A DNA stretch of 64,000 nucleotides from Candidatus Parcubacteria bacterium (GTDB taxonomy: Bacteria; Patescibacteria; Paceibacteria; UBA6257; HR35). The stretch lies in assembly GCA_026004535.1 (NCBI GenBank), contig BPJI01000001.1, positions 62,001-126,000 on the forward strand, in the 5' to 3' direction. The notes below the pieces were generated by a model. That model had not been told where the DNA came from and searched no databases. It worked only from the letters and a program-made list of their open reading frames with translations. Every line of letters begins with the position of its first letter. Position 1 is the first letter of the stretch. Position numbers and translations under genes: made by a program. Below, piece by piece: positions 51,773 to 58,338 of the stretch.

Positions 51773-54267
51773 TATGACAAACTCGATCCTTCTTTAAGAT
51801 TAACCCTTAGGGGGACAGTTAGTTTATACATATTTTCCATCTTTTCTTTAATTATAACCTTAATTTCCTCCTTCATCTCTTCCTTAACTTCAAAAACCAA
51901 TTCATCGTGAATGGTTAAAATAAAATAGGCGGGTAAATTTTTTTGATAAATTTCCTCATCAATAGTAATCATTGCTTTTTTAAGTAAATCAGCAGCTAAA
52001 CCCTGAATTGGCATATTAATAGCTATTCTTTCAGCCAAAGCTCTTTCCCGATAGGATTGATAATTAATTTCGGGAATAAACTTTTTGCGACCAAAAAGAG
52101 TCTGAGCATAAGAGTAAGTTTTAGCAAATTCAATTAATTCCTCTTTTAATTTTTTTACTCCTGGATAAAAATAATAAAATTTCTCAATTAATTTACTTGC
52201 CAAAGATACAGGCAGCTGCAGTCTTTCAGCCAATCCTTTAGCAGTTACGCCATAACAAATGCCAAAATTAATTATTTTTGCCTTCCTCCTTGATTCAGAC
52301 GAATCATCGCCAAAAACCATTTTGGCTGTTTGGCTGTGAATATCTAAATCATTTTTAAAAGCTGAAATTAAATTTTCATCCTGGCTTAAATGAGCTAGAA
52401 GCCTAAGTTCAATTTGAGAATAATCAACATCAAGGAAAACATAACCTTCTTCAGCAATAAAGACTTTTCTTAAATATTGTGCTAATTCTCCTTCTAAGGG
52501 TAAATTTTGTAAATTAGGATTTTCCGAAGTAATTCTTCCAGTACTTGTTCCAGTTTGGTTAAAAATGGTATAAATTCTTTTTGTCTGAGGATTATAAGTT
52601 TTTAATAATGAATCAGTATAAGTCGTTAAAAGTTTATTTGTTTTACGATAGTCTAAAATTTTACTGATGATTGGGTGGAGATGAATAATTTTAATTAAAT
52701 CAGTTTCTTGAGTTGAAATTTCGCCTTTGCTTGTTTTAGTCAAACCCTTGGTTGGAATTTTTAATTTGGTGAATAAAATTTTTCTTAATTGAAGTGGTGA
52801 ATTAGGATTAAATTTTTCTCCGGCTAAATCATAAATTTCTTCTAAAAGTCGATCGCATTTTTCTTTAATTTTTCTCTTAAATTCCTCAAGGGCTTCAATA
52901 TCGATCTTAATACCTCTAAGTTCCATTCGCGCTAAAATACCAACCAATGGTAGTTCAATTTCGAAATAAACTTTTTCAAGCTCAAGCTCTTTAAGCTTGT
53001 TTAGCAAATTTTTAGTTGTTTCTAAAGCAGAAATCAGTGGTTGTTTAATATTTGGATTTTGGTAGGCAATAATTTCTTCTAAATTGAGATTACCTTTAGA
53101 TGGATTTAAAAGCCAAAAAATTATTTTTAAATCATAAATTTTATTAAGATTTAATTTCTTGTCAAAATAAAAATCATCTTTAAAAATTTCTTTGAAAATG
53201 TTCTTTAAATCAAAAACATATTTTTCTCCATCGGTTAAAAAAATCTCTCTTAAAAAATTTTTAGTTAAAATTTTTATTTCTCCTGAACCATCATCAATTT
53301 TTATTTGGTCTTTATCTAAAAAAAAGAAAAAAGGTTTTTTTAACTCACATAAAGAAGTAATAGTTTTTGATTCCATTTTTAAAACAGCAAAAAGTCCTTT
53401 GTTCTCTTTTTCAGCTTGAATTCTTTGAATTAAACTCTTAAAACCAAATTCTCGAAAAACAGAAATTAATTCTTCGTTTTTAAAGCCAGAATAAGGTTTT
53501 AAAAGACTTTGATCAATTTCTATATCTTTTCTCAGGGTCACTAATTCACGATTAAATAAAAGTTTTTCTTTATAAGCTAAAATTTTTTCTCTAAATTTTG
53601 GCTCAAGTTTTTTTTCTTCGGCTGCTTTAATTATGCCCTCTAAATTTTGGTATTGCTGCAAAAGTTGACTGGCTGTTTTTGGGCCAATCCCAGAAATACC
53701 AATGATATTATCAGAAGGATCGCCAATTAAGGCTTTATAATCAGGAAGTTGCTGGGGTAAAAGTCCGTATTTTTCTTTAATTTGCTTTTCATCATAAATT
53801 ATTGTTTGGGTAATTCCTTTTTTCATCGTCAAAATCTTTGTTTTCTGATCAACAAGTTGCAAAGTATCTAAATCGCCAGTTAAAATAACGATCTCGTCAG
53901 CTGAAGATAAAAATTTTTCTTTTAAACTGGCAATCAGATCATCAGCTTCATAACCGATTTTTTCAATTACTGGAATATTAAAAGCAGAGAAAATTTTTTT
54001 GGCTAAAGAGATTTGAATTTTTAAATCATCAGTTATTGGTTGTCGAGTTGCTTTATATTCTTTAAAAACTTGGTGCCTAATGGTTGGCTCAGGCCTATCA
54101 TATAAAGCAAAAATATAATCTGGTTTTTGCTCCTTTAAAATTTTTAGAAGAATATTGCTCAAACCATAAAGAGCTTGAACTGGTCTTCCTTGAGAATCAA
54201 CAAGATTAGGCATGGCATGATAAATCCTATAAATTAAAGCATTAGCATCAATAAGAAAAACCTTCAT
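51772..54267 (-). CDS. polA: DNA polymerase I, proofreading domain degenerate
   Basis: 831 residues. The N-terminal 5'-3' exonuclease has the family acidic residues (FLIDANALIYR, YEADDLIASL, LTGDLDTLQL, IGDPSDNIIGISGIGPKTA). The middle domain lacks the DxE motif of the 3'-5' exonuclease (FFFFLDKDQIKI at that place), so proofreading is probably lost. The polymerase domain is intact: motif A VDYSQIELRLLAHLS, motif B RRKAKIINFGICYGV, motif C TIHDELVFEV. It overlaps tsaE by 4 bp. Confidence 0.96.
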   Translation of the reverse strand: MKVFLIDANALIYRIYHAMPNLVDSQGRPVQALYGLSNILLKILKEQKPDYIFALYDRPEPTIRHQVFKEYKATRQPITDDLKIQISLAKKIFSAFNIPVIEKIGYEADDLIASLKEKFLSSADEIVILTGDLDTLQLVDQKTKILTMKKGITQTIIYDEKQIKEKYGLLPQQLPDYKALIGDPSDNIIGISGIGPKTASQLLQQYQNLEGIIKAAEEKKLEPKFREKILAYKEKLLFNRELVTLRKDIEIDQSLLKPYSGFKNEELISVFREFGFKSLIQRIQAEKENKGLFAVLKMESKTITSLCELKKPFFFFLDKDQIKIDDGSGEIKILTKNFLREIFLTDGEKYVFDLKNIFKEIFKDDFYFDKKLNLNKIYDLKIIFWLLNPSKGNLNLEEIIAYQNPNIKQPLISALETTKNLLNKLKELELEKVYFEIELPLVGILARMELRGIKIDIEALEEFKRKIKEKCDRLLEEIYDLAGEKFNPNSPLQLRKILFTKLKIPTKGLTKTSKGEISTQETDLIKIIHLHPIISKILDYRKTNKLLTTYTDSLLKTYNPQTKRIYTIFNQTGTSTGRITSENPNLQNLPLEGELAQYLRKVFIAEEGYVFLDVDYSQIELRLLAHLSQDENLISAFKNDLDIHSQTAKMVFGDDSSESRRKAKIINFGICYGVTAKGLAERLQLPVSLASKLIEKFYYFYPGVKKLKEELIEFAKTYSYAQTLFGRKKFIPEINYQSYRERALAERIAINMPIQGLAADLLKKAMITIDEEIYQKNLPAYFILTIHDELVFEVKEEMKEEIKVIIKEKMENMYKLTVPLRVNLKEGSSLS

Positions 54268-54668
54268 TTTATTAAGTAAATTCTCTTATTTTTTACTATT
54301 TTAATCTTAATTTCTCTAAATTTTATCTTTTTTCTTTTTAAATATGATCTTAATTTCTCCCCCCATTCAATAAAAAAAATATTATTTTTCTTTTTTAACT
54401 CATTTTTTAAACCTATTTTTAAAATATCCTGCGATCTGATTCGATAAAGATCAATATGATTTAAGAAATATTTTTTCTTTTTTAATTGAAACTGATATTT
54501 TTGCCATAAAACAAAAGTTGGACTAGTTAAGGTTTCTTTAATTTTTAATTTTTTAGCAATCAATTTTGTTAAAGTTGTTTTACCTGCGCCCAAAGGTCCT
54601 GAGAGTAAAAATATTTTTTGCCGAGGAATTAAATTTAAAATTTTACTTAAAACTTGATTTTGGGTCAT
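54264..54668 (-). CDS. tsaE: tRNA threonylcarbamoyladenosine biosynthesis protein TsaE
   Basis: 134 residues, small ATPase with Walker A LSGPLGAGKTTLTKLIAK near residue 24, SPTFVLWQKYQF, and the Walker B-like NHIDLYRI and IFFIEWGEKL. It supports TsaB/TsaD in making t6A37 of ANN-decoding tRNAs, a modification also needed by the tRNA-Ile and tRNA-Thr of this window. It overlaps polA by 4 bp. Confidence 0.93.
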   Translation of the reverse strand: MTQNQVLSKILNLIPRQKIFLLSGPLGAGKTTLTKLIAKKLKIKETLTSPTFVLWQKYQFQLKKKKYFLNHIDLYRIRSQDILKIGLKNELKKKNNIFFIEWGEKLRSYLKRKKIKFREIKIKIVKNKRIYLIK

Positions 54669-54690
54669 AAAAATATTATACCAATTTAAA

Positions 54691-54717
54691 ACTCCCGCCC
54701 TAAGGCGGGAGTTTTTT
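54691..54717. terminator. Bidirectional rho-independent terminator
   Basis: Stem ACTCCCGCC / GGCGGGAGT (54691-54699 and 54704-54712), 4 nt loop, flanked by AAA on the left and TTTTTT on the right. On the minus strand it immediately follows the acidic protein gene (stop at 54716) and precedes tsaE, so the tsaE-polA transcript starts below it. Confidence 0.92.
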
Positions 54718-54886
54718 ATGCTTCCTCTTCTTCTAAGGATTCTTCCTCCTCAAACTCTTCCTCTAATGGTTCTTCCCATTCTTCCTCAGGAATGTCTTCT
54801 AATTCTTCAAATTCTTCTTCGGCTGGTTCTTCCATTAAGCCCTCTTCTTCTTCATTCAATTGCTGAACTAATTTTAAATCTTTCAT
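54716..54886 (-). CDS. Very acidic 56-residue protein
   Basis: The frame MKDLKLVQQLNEEEEG... contains about 29 Glu or Asp in 56 residues and ends EESLEEEEA. There is no membrane segment. It has its own terminator directly after the stop, which supports a real gene. Small acidic proteins may act as nucleic acid mimics or chaperone-like tails; no function can be assigned. The plus-strand Leu/Pro-rich reading of the same DNA is a shadow. Confidence 0.6.
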   Translation of the reverse strand: MKDLKLVQQLNEEEEGLMEEPAEEEFEELEDIPEEEWEEPLEEEFEEEESLEEEEA

Positions 54887-54971
54887 TGATTAAAAAAAAT
54901 TTAATTAACGACACTTCTATCTTTAAATTTATTATATTATTTTTCATTATTTTCTTTTAAAAGTCAAGAGT

Positions 54972-55670
54972 TCAGTCTTTAAGATTAGTAAAAACTTCTT
55001 CAATGTCATCTAGATTTAATAATTCTTCTATTAATTGGTTGGCTTTTGTCTTTAAATTTTCACTAATATTTTCCATAATATTCAAAGGTCTAAACTCAAG
55101 ATAAGAATCTTTAACTACAATTTCATTTTTTTCTAATTTATCTTTTAATTCATTAAGCTGACTTAAGTTTGTTATTAACAAAATATCCCCATCTTTCTCT
55201 TGAATATCTTCAAATAAATCTGCCAGATCTAAGACTTTTGTTTCGTCTTCTTTTGAAATTACAACAACTCCTTTTTCTTGAAAGTTCCAAATTACAGATC
55301 TAGGTTCAGCTAAGCGACCTCCGTATTTATTTAAAAGATGCCTAATCTCTCCTAGGGTTCTGTTTTTATTGTCAGTAATAGCTTTAATTAAAATTTGCAC
55401 ATCTTCTAAATAAGCTTCAAAAATTATTTCTTCTAAATTATCCTCTTTTGTTTCTCCTTTTTTAATTGCTCGTTCAATATTTTCTAATGGCACCTGAAAT
55501 TCTCTAGCTCTTTCAATGGCTGCTCTCAATTTATAATTAGTTTCTGGGTTATTACCTTCGCGAGCAGCAATTGTAATAGCTCTAATCAATTTCGAAATCA
55601 ATTGCCCTTTTTTAGCATCAACAATTGCTTTCTTATGTTTAATCTGTGCCCAATGAGAATGACCAGCCAT
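54972..55670 (-). CDS. YebC/PmpR-family translation factor or regulator
   Basis: 232 residues starting at MAGHSHWAQIKHKKAIVDAKKGQLISKLIRAITIAAREG, the diagnostic YebC N-terminus, then RAAIERAREFQVPLENIERAIKKG and YGGRLAEPRSVIWNFQEKGVV. A longer reading to 55814 is open but runs into RNase P RNA and is not family sequence, so the ATG at 55670 is chosen. Family members act on transcription or rescue ribosomes at proline stretches; which one applies here is open. Confidence 0.95.
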   Translation of the reverse strand: MAGHSHWAQIKHKKAIVDAKKGQLISKLIRAITIAAREGNNPETNYKLRAAIERAREFQVPLENIERAIKKGETKEDNLEEIIFEAYLEDVQILIKAITDNKNRTLGEIRHLLNKYGGRLAEPRSVIWNFQEKGVVVISKEDETKVLDLADLFEDIQEKDGDILLITNLSQLNELKDKLEKNEIVVKDSYLEFRPLNIMENISENLKTKANQLIEELLNLDDIEEVFTNLKD

Positions 55671-55716
55671 TTTTGCTAGTTTTACAGCTTCACAGCTTCC
55701 AAGCTTCAAAAAGAAT

Positions 55717-56148
55717 ATGGGGAAAGCATAAGCCGGGTTTTGTTTTAGCCAATTATCTGTCTTGCGGAGGAAATCGCTTTCCTCCCCTAGCGGCACTCTC
55801 GCAAAAGCGAGCACGGCCTTGCACCCAAGAAAAGAGAAAGAAGCATTAGTAAATTGCTTTACTATGCCAAAAGGTAGCCAGAAAAAGGATTTTCTGACAC
55901 CCTTTTGCTTTTCACCTTTCCCTGAATTAGCTTCAGGTAGTATTGTCTCTGTTCTTTCTCTTTAGACTTTTCAGCCTAGCGGATTTTTCCGCTTCCCTTA
56001 CTGGGTGCCCGGACTTTCCTCTCCAACCACAGATAAGCACTGATTTAAATATTTTACTGATCAACACAGATTTAATAATCCGTGTTTATCAGTGAGGTTT
56101 TTATATCCGTGTTTATCCGTAGTCAGAGCAATTGGCTGCTTTCCCTTT
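55717..56148 (-). ncRNA. rnpB: RNase P RNA (bacterial type A) with repeat-expanded P3 helix
   Basis: Catalytic RNA that trims 5' leaders of tRNAs, partner of RnpA. The universal core is clear: P4 5' strand region GAGGAAAGTCCGGGC and 3' strand AACCCGGCTTAT. P1 pairs GGGAAAGCA with TGCTTTCCC, and P2 pairs GCCAATT with AATTGGC. Between P2 and P4, where P3 should be, lie about 95 nt of short-word repeats (56027-56121) that fold into two stacked helices. Ends are set from P1 and the promoter (TSS near 56147). No convincing terminator is seen directly after P1; GAAGCT words follow. Confidence 0.92.
56027..56121 (-). repeat. Mirror word repeat within P3 of RNase P RNA
   Basis: On the RNA strand the words are ACGGATAAACACGGAT, ACTGATAAACACGGATT, AATCTGTGTTGATCAGT and ATCAGTGCTTATCTGT. 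The first pairs with the last: ACTACGGATAA with TTATCTGTGGT over 11 bp including two G-U, then CAC/GTG and GAT/ATC. The second pairs with the third: ACTGAT/ATCAGT, AACAC/GTGTT, GATT/AATC with loop ATTA. So the insert forms a continuous long P3 extension with an internal loop. Confidence 0.85.
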
Positions 56149-56152
56149 GAAT

Positions 56153-56181
56153 ATTATAACATCTTATTCATTAATAATCAA
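56153..56181 (-). promoter_or_regulatory. Promoter of RNase P RNA
   Basis: On the minus strand TTGATT (56181-56176) and TATAAT (56158-56153) are separated by exactly 17 bp; transcription would start 6-8 nt later, at the base of P1. The promoter lies partly in the last codons of the upstream gene 56164-56955. Confidence 0.85.
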
Positions 56182-56955
56182 GGTTTTTTGAATATCTGTT
56201 CGCCAGATTACTGAAGAAAAGTTTTTTAAAACATTTAAAGTCTCTTGATGAGGATGGCCATATAAATTTTGACCAACTTGAATTACTGCTACCAATGGCT
56301 TGACTAAAGAATAAAACCTTTCATCAATTGAATATTTTGAACCATGGTGAGGAACTAAAAAATAATCAGCTTTTAAAAATTTTGCACAACAATTAATTAA
56401 ATTTTCGATTGCTTCCCTTTCAATATCACCAGTTAAAAGATAAGAATGTTTGCCAAATATTTTTAAAACCAATGACTCATTATTTTCTTTTTTGTAATCT
56501 TTATCGGGATGTAAAACTAAAAAACTAAAATGATTGTCATAGATCTGACTTCCTTGCCTAAAAACTAAAATCGGGATATTTAACTTTTCCACTAAAGCTA
56601 AAAGTTTTTCATAATTCTTATCTTGGCTTTGTTTTGTACTTACTCCAATTATTCTTACTTTATATCTCTTTAAAATTTCAAAAGCAGCAAAATAATGATC
56701 TTTATCAGGATGAGACAAAAATAAAATATCTATTTTTTTACTATAAAAAGGTAAAAATTTATCAATTTCTCTTAGGATTAACGAAGGGTATTTTCCGGTA
56801 TCATAAAGATAAATATTATTTTTATTTTTTATTAAAACCGCCTTACCTTGGCCAACATCTAAAAAAGAAACAAGTCTTTTTTCGTTTAAAGCCGAAAAAA
56901 TTATCGCGTAAACAACAAAATTAACTAAGATCAAGCCTAAAATCAACCGCCTCAT
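56164..56955 (-). CDS. ComEC C-terminal-type metallo-beta-lactamase-fold protein
   Basis: 263 residues: an N-terminal membrane helix (LILGLILVNFVVYAIIFSAL) and a metallo-beta-lactamase fold with VSFLDVGQGKAVLIK, FLSHPDKDHYFAAFEIL (HxxxDH-type metal site), LLTGDIEREAIENLI, FLVPHHGSKYS and YGHPHQETL. This is the domain fused to the C-terminus of ComEC in many bacteria and thought to degrade the non-transported DNA strand. Here it is a separate gene overlapping the ComEC membrane gene by 35 bp. Confidence 0.88.
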   Translation of the reverse strand: MRRLILGLILVNFVVYAIIFSALNEKRLVSFLDVGQGKAVLIKNKNNIYLYDTGKYPSLILREIDKFLPFYSKKIDILFLSHPDKDHYFAAFEILKRYKVRIIGVSTKQSQDKNYEKLLALVEKLNIPILVFRQGSQIYDNHFSFLVLHPDKDYKKENNESLVLKIFGKHSYLLTGDIEREAIENLINCCAKFLKADYFLVPHHGSKYSIDERFYSLVKPLVAVIQVGQNLYGHPHQETLNVLKNFSSVIWRTDIQKTLIINE

Positions 56956-58048
56956 CTTTTATTTGGTAATAAATTTCAATAAAAATTAAAAAATAAATTG
57001 CAAAAACTAAAATTAAAGGAATTTTAAAATAAATGACAAAACTACTAAAAATTTTAGCAACAAAAAGAACATAAATTAAAAATGGAAGCGATAACCAGGC
57101 AAGATACTTAATTGGAAAAAACAAAAATAAACTGACTAAAGTCATGACATAAGGGATAATGGGCAAAACAAAAAGATTACTAATTAAAGAAAAGAAATTA
57201 AAATTGCCAAAATAATAAAGAATTAAAGGATAAGTAAAAATTTGGGCTGCTAGTGTTTCAGAAAATGTTTTTTGAAAAAATTTAGGTAAAAATTTTAATT
57301 TCTTTTCAATTAATGGCGCTAAATAAAAAATACCAGTAATTGCTAAAAAAGAAAGCTGAGTACCAATATCTTGAAAAATAAACTTTGGATTAATCAAAGA
57401 AAAAAGAATTAAGGCAAAAAGTAAAATATTTCTTCTAAGCGGTAAGCGACCAAATTTATTTTTAACTAAGATTAATAAAAATCCCATTATTCCCGCTCTT
57501 AAGACATTGCCCTCAAAACCCATAAGTAAAATAAAGAAAACAATCAAGAATGAAGAGAAATAAAAAATCAAATTAGGAGTTAAAATTGGAATATATTTTA
57601 AAGCTTCATAAAAGATAGAAAACATAATTGTTAAATTTTGACCAGAAACAGCAGTAATATGAATTAGGCCGCTATTTATAAAATTTTCTTTAACTTCTTT
57701 ATCATCAAATTTTGAACCTAAAAATATTCCTCGAAAAAGATTTTCATGAGGAAACGGTAAAGATTGTTTAATTTTTTCTTCTAAAAAATTTCGATAATTT
57801 TGAATAAATATTGGAGGTTGAATTTTTGGTAAAATTATTTCTTGTCTTAAAAGATAATAAAAAGAACCCAAAAAAATAAATAATAAAAAGAGAATTGAAT
57901 ATTTTAAATTTTTAAACTTTAAATAAAAAAGTAAAGCAAAAAGAAAATTGAATAAAAACCAAAATTGAGAAAAATGAACAAAAGCTGTGCCTAGAATAAA
58001 AGCCGCACCAAAAACAAAAAATAAATTAGCAACCAAAAGCTCGGGCAT
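56921..58048 (-). CDS. comEC: ComEC-type DNA uptake channel (competence domain only)
   Basis: 375 residues with about ten membrane helices and the Competence-domain signature GIFLGSKFDDKEVKENFINSGLIHITAVSGQNLTIM, GFEGNVLRAGIMGFLLIL, and LSFLAITGIFYLAPLIEK. The OB domain before the membrane part is absent or very short, and the nuclease domain is encoded by the next gene. ComEC moves single-stranded DNA through the membrane during natural transformation. The start is 3 bp from tRNA-Arg. Confidence 0.9.
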   Translation of the reverse strand: MPELLVANLFFVFGAAFILGTAFVHFSQFWFLFNFLFALLFYLKFKNLKYSILFLLFIFLGSFYYLLRQEIILPKIQPPIFIQNYRNFLEEKIKQSLPFPHENLFRGIFLGSKFDDKEVKENFINSGLIHITAVSGQNLTIMFSIFYEALKYIPILTPNLIFYFSSFLIVFFILLMGFEGNVLRAGIMGFLLILVKNKFGRLPLRRNILLFALILFSLINPKFIFQDIGTQLSFLAITGIFYLAPLIEKKLKFLPKFFQKTFSETLAAQIFTYPLILYYFGNFNFFSLISNLFVLPIIPYVMTLVSLFLFFPIKYLAWLSLPFLIYVLFVAKIFSSFVIYFKIPLILVFAIYFLIFIEIYYQIKDEAVDFRLDLS

Positions 58049-58050
58049 TA

Positions 58051-58121
58051 TGCCCTCAGGAGGAATCGAACCTCCATCTTCTCCTTAGGACGGAGACGCT
58101 CTTCCCTTGAGCTATGAGGGC
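58051..58121 (-). tRNA. tRNA-Arg (anticodon CCU)
   Basis: Minus-strand cloverleaf: acceptor GCCCTCA/TGAGGGC, D arm GCTC-AAGGGAA-GAGC, anticodon arm TCTCC-GTCCTAA-GGAGA with anticodon CCT (reads AGG), T arm GGAGG-TTCGATT-CCTCC, discriminator A, no CCA. Confidence 0.94.
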
Positions 58122-58301
58122 ATCTTACTAGAAATATTTTAAAATATATCGTTTTTATGCGGAAACTTTAACATTTTCTTATTACTTAACAACTGCTAAA
58201 TGATATTTCTTTAATTTTTCAAATTTATCTCTTAAAGGAAACCGCTTCAAAAATATATATTTCTTTATATTTTTACATAATATATCTTTACTCTGCCAAC
58301 T

Positions 58302-58334
58302 GACGGAGACGTATTCCTTTGAGCTATGAGTGCG
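58302..58334 (-). pseudogene. Fragment of a second tRNA-Arg (5' half)
   Basis: The sequence copies the acceptor 5' strand, D arm and anticodon 5' stem of tRNA-Arg (58089-58122) with one gap and about four changes; the 3' half is missing. The 58122-58301 stretch between holds AT-rich DNA and a short open stretch on the minus strand (KRFPLRDKFEKLKKYHLAVVK-like, ending near 58185) without a clear start codon; no function can be given. Confidence 0.6.
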
Positions 58335-58338
58335 AAAA

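Noticed and set aside
54718..54960. Leu/Pro-rich plus-strand frame
   Set aside because: Antisense shadow of the acidic protein gene and overlaps a terminator.
55671..55814. N-terminal extension of the YebC-like protein
   Set aside because: The open frame continues upstream but overlaps the 3' part of RNase P RNA and does not resemble YebC; the family start MAGHSHW is at 55670.
56634..56924. 96-residue plus-strand frame
   Set aside because: Antisense shadow of the metallo-beta-lactamase-fold gene.
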